64,000 nt of DNA from contig CM020619.1 in assembly GCA_009829735.1 (NCBI GenBank), positions 26,748,063 through 26,812,062 on the forward strand, in the 5' to 3' direction. Below the pieces are notes generated by a model. That model was not told the origin of the DNA, ran no database searches, and worked only from the letters and a program-made list of their open reading frames with translations. The DNA is from Pyropia yezoensis. Taxonomy: Eukaryota; Rhodophyta; Bangiophyceae; Bangiales; Bangiaceae. Position numbers and translations under genes: made by a program. The first letter of the stretch is position 1. Each line of letters starts with the position of its first letter. This document shows positions 1 through 11,735 of the stretch, one piece after another.

Positions 1-36
1 GCCGGTCCCCTTGTACTCCCCATCTGCGGCCATGAG

Positions 37-106
37 TTTCGGTTGGGCTCCATTCTCGCGAGCCCCCCCCGCACTTTTCGGTTGAGCACCGTTCTCGCGA
101 GCCCCC
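37..106. repeat. Short direct repeat, two copies
   Basis: A segment of about 31 bp beginning TTTCGGTTG and ending TCTCGCGAGCCCCC occurs twice, 39 bp apart, with a few substitutions. No gene is supported between positions 1 and 365. The function of the repeat is unknown. Confidence 0.6.
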
Positions 107-365
107 GGTTGACCGCAGTGGGGGGGCATCACCTTTGGATACTTCAGTATTCGCACCCCTTTCGTGACCGACACCTGCCGAATAGGGTTCACGACTGAAC
201 TATGTGTTCATCGAATGTGCTCTATGTGCGCACGAGACGGAGCTGCCGTCAGCGTCTGGACGCCCAGTTCCCACCTACCTGTCTACAAGATGCTTACGAT
301 GCCCGTGTGGGCGTGTACGACGCTCTCCATGCAGAGGTGGAGGGGGGGAACGCGCGCAATGCGCG

Positions 366-492
366 TCAGTAGAGGGGAGCCCCTGGGGCCGCGGCAACGT
401 GCGGCGGAGGCGGCGGCGGAGGCGGCGGCGGCGGCGGCGGCGGTGGTGGTGGTGGCGGTGGTGGCGGCGGCGGCGGTGGCGGTGGCGGCGGT

Positions 493-556
<64 letters not shown>

Positions 557-2429
557 GGAGACGGGGTGGAGGCGGGGGTGGCGACAGCGTCGCGGGGAGG
601 GGGGAAGCTGGCGGCCCCGCCCGCGGCGACGGCGTCGGCGCGCACGGCGGCGGCTGCGCAAACACCGCGCCCAAGTCTGCGTCAAACGTTGCCCGCCACA
701 GGTCCACCCCATAGGTGGACGGCCCCGCCGAGTTGAACCCCCCCGAAAAGAGGTAGGCCACCCCCCCCCCCCCCCGCGGCCGCCGCGGGGAGCCGGCACC
801 ACCGCCCCGCCCGTCAGGGCGAGAAAGCGGCGCGCCGGCACCGCGGCGGCGCCCCCCCCCCCAGTGGTGGCCCGCCCCGCCGGCACGGCGGCGCGCTCTG
901 CGGCTACGTCGGCGCCAGCATCGACGGCGGTGCCGAGGCGCACAAAGCGGTCCACGTTGGTGAGGCCGAGCAGCGGCGGGTCCCCAAACGGGTTGTCCCC
1001 GGGCGCGGTGGTGATGCCCGGGGTGGACGGCGGCGGCTCCCTCCCGAGGTTGAGGTACGGCACCTGCGTGCCGGGGGCGTAGATGAGCAGCCCCCCGTCG
1101 GGGGCGATCCACTGCGGCTGCCGCTGGAGGAGGTAGGCGATGGTGGCGCCCGCCGTGGGGAGGGACGTCCACGCGGGGGGGCGGGCGTCCAGGTCCAGCC
1201 GCCACCCGTCCAGCGTGGTGGTCGCAAAGCCGCTTTGCCGCCACACGGCGAGGCCCGTGCCGGCGGGCGCGGCGGCCAGGCCGTAGGTGTAAAACGCGTC
1301 GGACAGGGGGGGCCCGCCTGACGCCTCAGAGGCGGCCGCCACCACCACCGCCCACCCGTCGGTGGCCAGGTCGTACGCCCACACGCGGACGTCGAGCATG
1401 GCACGTGGCGGCCGGGAGCCCGCCACCCGGTCTTGGGGGGGCTGGGCCGGCACAAACTGGACCAGGTAGAGGGCGTTGCGGGCGGGGTGGTAGACAAAGG
1501 GCGGCCGCCGTCGCTGGCGGGTTGACCAGCCGGCGGGCCCCGCCGCCTCCCCGACGGGCGCAGCCCCCCCGACCGACGGCGGCCCAGAGCCGTCGTCGAC
1601 CCTGTCGCGCGGGCGGCGGTCGCCCCCGCCCGCCAGCCACGCCCAGGTGCCCGTCGCGGCGGTCCACTCAAAGAGGGGCGGCGTGGCGGCGTCCCGCAGG
1701 CCCACTACCAGCAGCCACCCGCGGCTGTCCGCCGCGTCAACGGCGGTGAGGGGCGCCGAGAGGCGGTCGCTCCGGGGGGGGAAGACTGTCGCGTTGCCCC
1801 GGCCGCCGCGGCGGCCGCGGAGGGTCACCCAGCCACCGCCAAACAGCTCCTCCGACGTCCCCAGCAGCGTCCACCCGCCGCCGCTGCCGCTGCCGCCGCT
1901 GCCACTGCCGCCGCCGTCACTGCCGCCGGTGCTGCTGCGAGGCGGGGTGCCCCCCCCCCCCCCCCCCCACCACCAGCAGCGGCGGTGGCGGCGCCAGCCG
2001 CCGCGCCGACGGCGTCTGTCCACCGCCAAAACGTATCGCGGCCCCGCCGGTCGGGGCCGAGCAAGAAAAAGCCGGCGGCGGTCGCCCACGCGGCCATCTC
2101 GCCGTCAGCGGCTGCCGGCCAGGGCGTCGGCGTCACCCCCGCGGGGGGAGGCGACGGCGGCGGCGGCGGCGGCGGCGGCTGGGGGCGGACGCCCCACGGG
2201 TCCACGGGCGGCAGCTCGCCGCCGAGGTAGTCCCACCGCCATCGGGGGGAGGCGCACGGCGGGGGCGGGGGGGGGGGGACGAGGGCGGGTCCGGGGGGGT
2301 GGGGGGGCGGGGGGTGGCTGCTGCCGCCGCCACCGTCGCTGCTGCCGCCGTCGTTGCCGCCGCTGCGGCCGCCGCTGCCGCCGCCGCGGCGGCGGCAACG
2401 GCAAAGCACAGGCGGGCGGGTGGCGCCAT
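366..2429 (-). CDS. Secreted-type Kelch/beta-propeller-like protein (frame changes at homopolymers)
   Basis: The best start is the ATG at 2429-2427, which opens a signal-peptide-like stretch (MAPPARLCFAV followed by a long alanine run). Kelch-like blade fragments follow: WDYLGGELPPVDPWG, GRDTFWRWTDAVG, PLFEWTAATGTWAWL, VYHPARNALYLV, VRVWAYDLATDGWAVV, and near the end VAYLFSGGFNS. Recurrent G/W/Y and aromatic-D patterns are typical of galactose-oxidase/Kelch propellers. The C-terminus is a polyproline tail encoded by the triplet repeat at 401-556. The coding frame changes near 2270, 1955 and 770, each time at a C/G homopolymer, so either homopolymer length errors or small introns are likely. 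The substrate or partner is unknown. The propeller assignment is by motif only. Confidence 0.6.
401..556. repeat. GGC/GGT trinucleotide repeat
   Basis: An almost pure run of GGC and GGT triplets (plus strand). On the minus strand it encodes the polyproline tail of the Kelch-like protein. It is likely length-variable. Confidence 0.85.
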
Positions 2430-4199
2430 GGGAGGGGCTGGGGGAGGGGGGGGGGGGGGGGGGGGGGGGCGTGGGGAAATGATGCGGGTGGAGGTGACCG
2501 CGGTGGGCGGGGAGGGGACGGGTCGCTGCTCCGTACGTACGAGTGCTCCCTTCTGGGCACGGTCACTGCCGCCCACGCGGGCGCCGTTTGTAGACCAGAG
2601 GGATGGACTGGCACCGCCCTTGCGGGCGGGTGGCACCGAGAGCTGGGAGGGAGGACCCCACTGCGGCCTCCCCCCCACAAGCTTTGGGCCCCACCGTCGC
2701 CTTACACACGGCCCCCGCTCCCAACCCCCGGCATGCCCCCCCGCCCGTGTACGCGTAGGCAACGGCAACCCCCAACCATCTCCCTTGTTGCCCCCCCCCG
2801 CTGGTTCCTCCCTCGCTCCCCCCTCGAGTGTGTTGGCAGAAGTCGCGGTGGCGCTAACGTTTAACGCTGGACGCGTCTGGCTCGTTTCAGAGGTCGGCTC
2901 GGGTCAACAGGGGCAGACGGACTGCAGTCCGCGTGTCGTTGGCAGCTGCCAACGACACGCGGCGTCGGGCGCCTGCAGCTGGGCCTACCCCCCCCATCCT
3001 GGTTTGGTTTCCAGGCCACCGGCTGCGCTCCCCCGACCCCCCCTCGTCGGCTGTAGCACCTCCCCGTGCGGCAACTAGATAGGAGTGACCCACCGCCGCC
3101 CGCCCCTCTGCGTGGGTGCGCGCGCGTCAGAGGGAGCAGCCCCGCCGCCGCCGCCGCCCCGCCGCGCTCCCCCCCGCTGCCGCCTCATCGACGGCCCGCC
3201 GGCGCCACCGCCGCAGAAACCGCCGCCGCCGGCAACGCCGCAGAGCACCGTCGGTGCCGCCACCCTCCCCGTCTCGTCGAGCGCGGCTGCGCCCTCCGCG
3301 CCGCGGCGCGCCGCTGCCGCCGCCGCAACGACACTGCCAGTCCCGCGGATGGACTGTACGCACACGTTGGACAATACTCTGACGTAGCAGCAACCGGAGA
3401 CGGCGGGGGGGTGGTCCCCACCAACGCCACGGCAGCACAACACGCCACCGCCCATCTCGGCAAGACGGCGGAGGCCGCCGCTGCCGCCAGCGGGCCGCGC
3501 CCCGCCGCCACTCGCGCACCGCCACTGCGGCCACTACCGCCGTCACTGCCACCTGGGAGCCGCTGCCGCCGACGGCCGCCGCTGCCGCCGACAGCCGCCG
3601 CTGCCGCCACTGCCGCCGCCGCAGTCGCTGCGGCCGTGGCTGCCACCGCTGCTGCCACGGCCGCCGCCGCCACCGCCACCAGCCGTCGCCGCCACCGCCG
3701 CCGTTTGTGATGGAAAGAGTCCGGCAGCGGCGACGGGAGGGGATGGCGTCGGTGGGGGGGGCGGTGAGGGGTGGCAGGCACAGCGGCAGCGGCGGCACCG
3801 CGAAAACAAGAAGAAAACAAGAGCTAAAACGCGACACACCGTCCGGGCAGTTGTGGAGTGTGTGCGGCGGTGGAGCGCGCAGCGCGGTACAGGGCCCGGC
3901 ATGGCCGGGGTGTGTGGCTGTGGCCCCTGCGCCCTCCATTTGGCCCCAGTGGCGGCGCCGCGAGCTGGGGGGGGGGAGGCGGGGCCGCGCGAGTGCCGCC
4001 GCCACGGCTCTCCCGCCAGCCGGCAGGGGTGGCGGCAAGCCACAGGCACCACCGCCCGCGACACTGCCGCCGCTGCCGCCGCCGCTGCTGCCAGAGTCGC
4101 TGCCCCCAACCCCCACCCACCCCCTTCGACCCCGTACGTGCAGCACAGACCAACCCCCCCCAACCACCGTTTGCATTCGACGGGACGCCCACGATAATG
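2430..4199. other. No convincing gene; low-complexity GC-rich spacer
   Basis: This stretch holds a G run near 2450, alanine/proline-type GCC/GCT triplet arrays (especially 3125-3240 and 3480-3700) and a tandem-looking 15-bp inverted pair around 2930-2960 (TCGTTGGCAGCTGCCAACGA). Open frames exist on both strands but are explained by GC content and triplet repeats. The 3' end of the SNF2 gene on the minus strand probably lies at its right edge. Confidence 0.5.
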
Positions 4200-5150
4200 C
4201 CCTTGCCCCTGCACCAGAGGGCCGGCCACAGGCCCGCGGGAGGATACAAACGGCGGGCGGCAGCGACGGCGGGGTCGGCGTCGACGTCCACGCTGCCGTC
4301 GGCGTCGTTGGACGAGCCCCCCGCGTCTGACGCACCGTCCACGTCCATGACGGCTGGGGAGGCCGGGCGGCTCGACGCGGCAGACCCCTTTACAGACCCA
4401 TCACCGGCGCCGCCACTGTTGCCGCCACCAAAGACGGCCGCCGCGAGGGCGCGCTTCCCCCTGGAAGCCGCCGCCTCTCGCTCGTCGACGCTGCCCGTTA
4501 CGCACAGACGCAGCGTGAGCACAGACCGGCTTTGGCCGATCCGGTCGGCGCGGGCCACCGCTTGGGCGACGGCGGCAGGGTTGGCGTCGCTGTCCACCAA
4601 AATGACGGTGTCGGCAGACTGGAGGTTGAGGCCCAGCCCGCCTGCACGGGTGGAAAGGAGAACTACAGACACGTCGGCAGCGAGGGTACCACCCACCATC
4701 ACGACGTCGTCGCCGGCGGCGGCAGCGGCAGTGGCTGCACGAGCCGGTGACGGTGAGCGGGTGCGAGCGGCCGAACCGCCGCGGGAGGCGGCCCCCCCAC
4801 GGCCAAACGATGCCACCGCCGCTGCACGCTCGCCACGGCTCACCTCCGCGTCCAGCCGCACAAAGGGCAGGTGCAAGCCATGCTGCAGCAGCCGCCCAAT
4901 CATGTCGAGCGATGCGGTCATGCCAGAGAAGAGTACCACCTGGTGGCCCGTCGCCACCAGTCGAGGGAGCGCGTAGTGGAGGAAGCGCAGCTTTGCGGAT
5001 GGAGGGACCAGCACAGAAGGCGTCGCGTGGGCACCCGCCGGCCCTTCCTCGTCCAGGGAGGTGAGGACTGGCGGCGCAAGCGCCGGCGACGGCAGCCAGG
5101 GGTGCATGGCCACCTGCCGCAGAGCCACCGGCGCGTTGGCGGCCGTCGCC
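4200..5150 (-). CDS. SNF2-family ATPase, C-terminal helicase lobe
   Basis: This is the second RecA-like lobe of a SNF2 chromatin-remodelling-type ATPase. In order it shows the post-lobe-1 motif APVALRQVAMHPWL (family form LRKVCNHPxL), a lead-in PPSAKLRFLHYALPRL, motif IV-like HQVVLFSGMTASLDMIGRLL, then motifs V and VI: VVLLSTRAGGLGLNLQSADT, VILVDSDANPAAVAQAVARA and DRIGQ. The arginines of motif VI and the GLGLNL loop are present, so the lobe looks functional. The tail is acidic and serine-rich (DVDGASDAGGSSNDADG). The frame stays open to 3824, but codon content decays after about 4200, where an intron or the true end is likely. It is in the same open frame as the P450-like segment upstream. 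Confidence 0.85.
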
Positions 5151-5189
5151 ACCGTGGCCACTGCCGCCCGTCGCGCGTCCTCCTCGGCG

Positions 5190-6330
5190 GCCAGGTCGGC
5201 GAGCAGCGCTTCCCGCCCTGGCCGCCCAGTCTCAATTAGTACCGACGTGAGCGCAGACGCAAGCGCCTTGGGGATCACCCCCGAGCTGAGGAGCAGGAGG
5301 TGGGCGCGCGCACGCGGCAGCGCGTCTGCCGCCCCCGCCGCCGCGTCGGCCACCGCGTCAGCAATGATGGCATCGACGAGGCGCGGGTGGCCGTCACCGG
5401 CGACGAAGCCGCCGTTGCTAGTAGCGGTAGCAGTGGCGCCGGCCGCGGCGGCGGGCGCGGCGCCGTCGGCGCACGCGGCGCCGCCGTTGTTGCCAGCGGG
5501 AGCAGCGGCGGTGCTGCCGATGGGGGCAGCGGCCGCAGCGGCATGGCGCCCCACGAGGCGGGCAACGTACGCGTCGAGCCACGCCCGGCCGTCGGCAGCT
5601 GCCGCCGCGGCGGACGCTAGCCCCCCCACCCGCACGGCCAGCGGCAGTGCGATGGCGCCACGAAAGTGGGCGCCAACCGCCGCACCCACCCCGCCATCCC
5701 TGGCAGAGGCGGTAGCGCCGACGGGTACGCCCAGCACCTGCGAGCGGGTGAGGGCCGCGGTGACCGCTTTGGCAAACCGGTACGCGTCAATAGTGCCGGC
5801 CATTCTGTCGCCGCCGCCGCCGCCATCACCGCCGCCGCTCAGCACGGCGCGCACGGCCGCCTCGGCGTCGGCCGTCACGCCCGGCGCCAGCTCCCCCCCC
5901 ACCCGCCGCGCGCACCCAGCACGGTACACGGCGGCCACCCACGCGTCGTGCTCCCGTCCGTCTGACGTCAGGCCGTTGGGCGCGGGATACCCGCCCGGCC
6001 CGCCTAGTAGGTCGGCATAGGCCGCCCCCGCCGCCGCAGCCGGTGCGCCCACAACCGCCGCGGCGGCGGCGTGGCACGCCGCCACCGTTGTGGCGTGGCC
6101 CAGCAGGTGCGTGGTGAAGAGGGGACCGTACCGCCGGGAGCGGGTGGTGAGAAAGTCGACGGGGGACGCCAAAAACGGGACCGTGTCGGCCAGAGCGACG
6201 AGGGTGGACGGCCCGGGGGGGGGGGGTGGGCGGGGGGGGGGGGGGCGCCAGTAAAGAGGGAGCCGGCGGCGGCGGCGGGGCGGGTGGTGACGACCATCTC
6301 GGGGGCGGCCAGCCGCATCCGGGTGGTGGT
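5190..6330 (-). CDS. Truncated cytochrome P450-like segment nested between SNF2 lobes
   Basis: The segment begins with the proline hinge PPGPSTLVALADTVPFLASP and continues FLTTRSRRYGPLFTTHLLG, a close match to the P450 N-terminal pattern (DTxxFLxxPxxF, RxRRYGPxFxTxLLG). A C-helix-like REHDAWVAAVYRAG follows, then YRFAKAVTAALTRSQVLGVP, an F/G-type stretch IALPLAVRVGGL with AWLDAYVARLV, and an I-helix-like HLLLLSSGVIPKALASALTS lacking the usual AGxDT threonine pair. After a J-helix-like GRPGREALLADLAAEE the frame runs straight into the SNF2 C-lobe. The K-helix ExxR and the heme-cysteine loop are absent, so it cannot bind heme as a normal P450. The frame near 6240 changes at a C run. CYP85-clan-like by eye; the exact family is not assignable. 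Confidence 0.68.
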
Positions 6331-6339
6331 GGTGCGGAC

Positions 6340-7015
6340 CGACGAGGAGCGGGAGATTGCGATGCAGGTGGTGGAGTTGCTCCGCGGCGGGGTGGAGGGG
6401 GGGGGAGAGGGTCGACCGGCCGCCGCGGCGGGCGGGTGAGGCGACCCGTACGCGCCGGCGCCGCGTGGCGGCGGGGAGGAAAGAGGGGGGGGGGGGGGGG
6501 AGGGGGGGAAAAAGGGGGGGGAGGGGGTTGGCGCCCCCCGCCGGGGAGCGCGGGGGGGGGGGAGGCTTGTACAGTACAGTGCGGGTTGGGCGCCCCGATT
6601 GGCAGGCCACGGGCGGGGGTCCCGCGGCGGCGGCGCATGCCGCCCCGCCGCGGCCGCCCCCGCGCCGGCAGGTTGCTGCTTGTGCGGGGCGGGGAGGGGG
6701 AGGGATGCCCACCGGGCGTCCGGCAGTCCCCCGCCTCCCCGCTTCCCCCCCCCATCCCTTCAGGTCGTTGCAGCCGGCACCCCCCTCCCCCCCCTCTCCT
6801 CTGCCCAGCAGCCCCCCCGCCATTGGCTGGTGCCGGCACCCCCCTCCCCTTCCCCCCCCGCCGCCCCCCCCCCCCTCCTCGGCCCCCTCTCCCCCATCCC
6901 GCCCCACCCAGCGCCGAACCCGACCCGACCCGAGGCTCTTGGCCCGTACACACTCTCCCCAGTACGACGGCGAGCCTTTACTGACTGACTGCCTATACTG
7001 ACTGACTACACTGAC
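6340..7015 (-). other. Probable intron, low complexity, with splice donor at 7015
   Basis: On the minus strand the SNF2 exon ends GATTTTCAG and is followed by GTCAGTGTAG, a good GT donor. The next 670 bases are G/C-rich low-complexity sequence with homopolymers (around 6230, 6490 and 6870) and no coding signal until the P450-like hinge. The acceptor is uncertain. It could precede the P450-like segment, or lie near 5150 just before the SNF2 C-lobe, in which case the P450-like sequence would be intronic. Confidence 0.55.
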
Positions 7016-7607
7016 CTGAAAATCACACCCCCCTATGTCCGTCGCCGACAAATAGCGCGCCAGAGCTACCTGCACTGCCGACGGAGCCAGACGTTCCCGA
7101 ACCTCGGCAGCGCCACGGCCGCCCCCTGCCCCCGTCCCGTCAGCATCTCCGTCGGCAGCTGCAGATGGCGCAGTATCCACCGTGGTCCGCCGCAGCAGGA
7201 ACGGCTTGGCTGCCGCGTGTAGGCGTTTGATGACCTGTGCCACAAACGACTCGCCCACGTCGTCCAGCAACCACGTCCACATCGGTGTCAAGGACTGTGG
7301 GCGCCACAAACGACAGGAGCGACCACATCTCATTGACGTTGTTGGCCAGCGGCGCGCCCGTCAACAGGAGCATCCGCCGATGGGCCAGCCGTCGCAGTGC
7401 TGCAGGCAGGCAGGACGTCGACCTCTGCAGACGCTGTGCCTCATCGACCACCACACAGTCCCACTCGACGGCGCGCACGGCGGCCAGCGGGTCGGCAAAG
7501 CGATCCTCCGTGCCAGACCCGCCACCAACGCCCAGGACATCCCCAAGGGCTTGCTCGTAGGACGTCACGAAGACGTCGCAGGCAGACAGGGCGGCCGCGA
7601 AGTCCAC
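7016..7607 (-). CDS. SNF2-family ATPase, part of the N-terminal lobe
   Basis: This holds the end of the first RecA-like lobe: motif Ib-like ACDVFVTSYEQALG, motif II VVVDEAQRLQ (DEAQ in place of DEAH), motif III MLLLTGAPLANNVNEMWSLL followed by SFVAPTVLD, and the brace region VIKRLHAAAKPFLLRRT with RLAPSAVQVALARYL. One frame change near 7280 separates motif III from the brace. Motifs I and Ia (the GKT P-loop) were not found upstream before the inverted-repeat element at 7777, so the 5' part is either in distant exons or lost. Together with the C-lobe at 4200-5150 this was one ATPase of the SNF2/RAD54 superfamily. Its subfamily is not determinable. Confidence 0.78.
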
Positions 7608-7776
7608 ACCCCATCACAAACTGTGCTCTCACTGCCGTCGCCATCTTCAAATCCCCCTCTGCCTGAACCAAGCCGAAGTCCCGACAAGATCGACTGAGCG
7701 AGCGAGGTCACGACGGCTTACAAAACCAAAGAACAGAGAGAACATTCTCAATCTATTGCACTTCTTCACTATAATA

Positions 7777-9867
7777 TTGCAGTTCCCCGAATTTTGTCTC
7801 ATGGAGACAAGAGCAACAGCGTGACAACAAGGCCATGAGCCAACCGCGTGCTGGGAGCTCGCAGCGGACCAATGGCGTGCAGTGGGACTTTCTTTTGATC
7901 AGGCGATGATTGGCTCCAGTTGCGGCGGATCTGGTACCGAACGCTGGTTGGTCACACAGCTGTTGTTCTCTCTCACGATCTCGGCGGATTTCCCTCTATC
8001 TCGGCCCGATCCACTCAAGAGCACTGCACTACAGGGTACGAGACGGTTCAAAACCATTGACGGCCAACTGTTCATTAACCGAAGATAACGTAAAATTCAA
8101 GGAATGATTCTGTAGACCTTACGGTCTCCATGCAGAAAAATGTTATCCCAAAACATAATCGGCAAGAGTCTTCAGAAAGGCACATGAGCAACATTTTCAA
8201 TATTCTTGAACCGTTCCTTGAACCATTCGGCTGTCGCCCCAGGAATCTGCTGACATCAATTGTCTAAAGAGTTTCTCGGAACGATTCTCAGAACAGTTCT
8301 CAGAACAGTTCTGAATCTGTTGGGTATAGATTTTGGGAAACTTCTGAAGGCACTGGTGCCAAATCGATGTCACAGAGTCCTATCCGAACGGATTGACAAC
8401 GTTACAAGAAAAATCATGTTGGTGCTTTCAGAGAATCTTACAGCAACATTTGTCTTGCTGTTGGGGAGGTTAAAAGAAAAAGGACAGTTACATCGCTGCT
8501 TGCCATCGACAATTTATGTATGAACTAGTTCTGCATGGCCCAGTAGCGTCGACGATTGGGATGGGTGTAAGTCGAGGGAAGCGTGTATTACATGGATGTG
8601 TATTGCTTCGATCCCTGGACGTGCTTTGATCTGAGTGTGTGTGGAAGTGTGCGCTTCACCGACTGTGCTGAGCTGTGATCGTGTTGTTGGAACTCACGTA
8701 CACGATCTGGAACGGCGCGTTCATGAATGTCCTTGTCTCCTCCGCCGACCCATCTACCCGGTTGAGATCGCGAGCACTAGCAGTCAAAAGGCCGAGGAGG
8801 AAGGGTGACGGGGGGATAGGAGCCGCGTGGTCACAGGTAGCCGGCTGCCGAGCACTCCGTGGACGCGGGGGGGCGGGTAGCACTAGGGGGACGCGCGCCC
8901 AAGCCCCCCCCCGCTCCCCCACCTCCCCACGGGGTGGAGGGGCCGCGGACGCCACTGGCAACAATCAAGTGCACATTTTTTGGCGATATACAGTGCACTG
9001 ATGTTGGGAGTGCCGGCTGGTGCCGGTGTTGGGGAAGGTCGGAGAGGTGTGGAGCCCGGTGGCCATCGAGGCGGGGCCGCACTGTACACTCGCCTGAGAT
9101 GGCGTGAAGATCTGGGTCGAGAAGGCAAGTGAAGCGCTTGCTCAACCACTGAAGGGTGCTACATTTTGTCAACTGGAAGCGTCGTGACGACGATATAGTA
9201 ATATAATCAAATCCCAAATACATTGAGAAGTGTTAACTAATCTCAGAACTATCTTCAGAACTGTTCCTGAGATCGTTCTTGAAGACTATAGCAGAGACTG
9301 CGGGTGGCGGAACCGTCGTGGGATCAGCGAGGGTATCCGAGAAGGCATTCGAGGGCCGAACTCTGAAGCATCTCAGAAACCGTTCCTGAACATTTGCGAG
9401 GTCCAGCAGCGTTTCTTACGATATCACTTGCGACGTCAGAAATTTTGAAAGACTCTCAGCGCTCAAGGAAATACCTCCCTGCATAATCTGGGAAAGCAGT
9501 AGCGAATGTTGACAAGATCGGTTTGCGATATCTGTCCCCATGACGTTTTAGGAAAGTTCCTGAGACGATCCTGGGAACGGCCTGAAGAATGTCCAAGATA
9601 CTCTCTCAGGACTCCTCCAAACCGGACAATCTCAGTTTCCACGAAGCGGTCGCAAAACGCTGTGTGGGAGAGGTCGCAGCTGGTTCCTGCGTTGTTTGTT
9701 CCCTCTTCGATGTGGGCAGAATTCCCGAGAAACTCTCAGATCGCACTGTTTCCACCCGAAGGCGGAGCACTCATTGGCCAGTTGTGCGCCATCTGAGGCA
9801 TGCCATTGGCCTATTGTGAGCCTGTTGTTGTTATTGTCGCCATGAGACAAAATTCGGGGTACTGCAA
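7777..9867. mobile_element. Non-autonomous TIR element with TA target duplication (2.09 kb)
   Basis: The ends are inverted: the left begins TTGCAGTTCCCCGAATTTTG, and the right, reverse-complemented, begins TTGCAGTACCCCGAATTTTG; both continue TCTCATGG. The match extends imperfectly for about 45 bp and further through CCAAT-type blocks. TA dinucleotides lie at 7775-7776 and 9868-9869, so the target duplication is TA, as for Tc1/mariner-type DNA transposons. The interior is less GC-rich than the surroundings. It carries repeated TTCCTGAGA/TTCTCAGAAC motifs (8270-8330, 9230-9300, 9550-9620) and no recognisable transposase. It shares its ends with the smaller copy at 38274-38724. Confidence 0.8.
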
Positions 9868-11735
9868 TAGCACGCGTTGCATGACACGAAGACACACAAA
9901 AGTGAGCATCCAGGCTGTGCTGCCGCCTGCATGCAAAAGCCAAGTTCCGCCTGCCGCGCGGATGGCGAGGCATCTCGGAGGGGAGGTCTTCTGGGCCATT
10001 CTCGGCATGCACTGTTTTCGGGCTGACGTGTAATACATAGAATAGTTCCAGGAGCCAAAATTCAAACAATACATTGGGCGCATAAGCACGTTTTCGAAGT
10101 TGATAATGAGCGAATATTCGTCAATTGCCCAGCAGATGTCACCACTGTTTGGGAGATTATCTCAGCTAGATATTGCTCGTAAACGTTGAAGCTTGGAGAG
10201 TTTGGTCAGACATTTTCTGAGTAGTGTTCCAGAGCACGACGCGGTCGACCAGAGACCCAGATTGGACTCACATTGAGGGCAGGATGGGAGGGTCTAATGC
10301 TTGCCAAAATCTCAATGATCACGTGGACGGTTTGCTGCCTCTGAGACGATGCGCCATCCAGATACAGGGCGAATGGAAGTTTGTGCGATGCCCTAAGCTG
10401 TGTGGATATTAGGTCGGCCTCAGAGGGTCGTGCTTCCTTCGACCACTCGCCATGTAAAACTGTTAAATGCTGTAAAACAAATTGAACGAGGTATTGCTCG
10501 CACCGTCGCTAAATTCTCTCTGGCGCATATTTAGCGCGGCTGGCACGAAGCCAACGAGCGACCTTGGGGCGAGTGTCAAACAGTCAACTGCTTACTCGCG
10601 ATTCCATGCTGGTGTGGCTAAGCGTAGGTAACTGTGCCCAGATTGGTCGTGAAAGATGGCAGAATCTGCTGCGTACGAGTTCACGTAGAGACAGACGAAG
10701 TTTCATGCAGCACGTTCATTGTCTATTGTCGCTGTGAATTGTGTCCGCCAAATCGACATGACATACTCTTGGGAGGCCCGGGACGTGTACGCTGAACGAG
10801 AAAATCGTTCACGCAACACTTTTACGCTTGACCTGAGGCGTCAACTGGACAGCCTTTGATCCATGCCAACTTGGTCCAGCTCGTGGAAGAACGGGTCAGG
10901 CTAAAGGAACAACAGGATGCTGAGCTCGTTTCTATGGCATCATTGGAAAAAATGGTCGGACCACAAGACCAAGGTCGAAAAAGCAATGTGCAAACACAAT
11001 GTAAGCCGGCAACCATTGGGAGAACAGTTATATATATGGAGAAGGTACAGCTTTGTATTGAGAAAAGAAAGCCGACAAAATCTGTCGGATTATCTTGAAT
11101 ATAGAGGACGACTACAACCATAAAAAACGTATTCGTTCGCATTCGCTGCTTTTTGTTTTATCAATCGGCACAAGCGGCCAACTTGTTTACGGCACCGAAG
11201 GGGGTGGTGACATTACGACCACTTTATTTGCTTGCCCAGCGCGAGGTTGCGTTGTGGAACGAGTACATCAGAAAATATTTACGTTCAGAGGAACAAGAAG
11301 ATCATTATCGCGGGCTGCTCCACCGTGTAACACCTCGTTACCAAACTCAGGGGCACAAGGACAGAGGCTTGGGCGCTGATTTGGCTCCATGCGGGTGAGT
11401 CTGCACAGGGATCGGATCTTGAGTGTTGAATGGGCCTCAGAAGGTGTCACGGCGATGCTGTATCGCTATTCGTGGCAAAAAACGTGGTCTGTTTGCGGAC
11501 GATGTAAGAATATTAGGAAGCAATGTAGTAAGTGTCACAGTTCGCGTTTTTTCTAGCTATCGATGAATGATTTCTGGAAATGTTTGAAAACGTGGGCAGA
11601 GGCTGCCCCCACATTGACCAACTCAGAAGTCTTCTCGTGCTGCTTACCAACGGAGACACATTCAATACCGACGGAGACACACACTTTAATTTGCTCTGGA
11701 CTGCCGCCTTTCTACCGCCGCCTCGCTAGCTGCTC
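9868..11735. other. Less GC-rich spacer with fragmentary ORFs
   Basis: Little can be supported. On the plus strand, 10856-11098 reads as a helical fragment (LVQLVEERVRLKEQQDAELV) and 11153-11398 as another (ALWNEYIRKYLRSEEQEDHY). They are in different frames, have no recognised domain, and may be remains of one decayed gene. I see nothing in 9870-10810 or 11400-11735. Confidence 0.35.

Noticed and set aside
164-2864. Several long plus-strand open frames overlapping the Kelch-like gene
   Set aside because: They consist of Arg/Ala/Gly/Pro runs from GC-rich triplets; only the minus-strand frames show domain-like patterns.
3066-3710. Alanine/arginine-rich ORF on the plus strand
   Set aside because: It is made of GCC/CGC triplet repeats with no domain, and the opposite frames are equally open.
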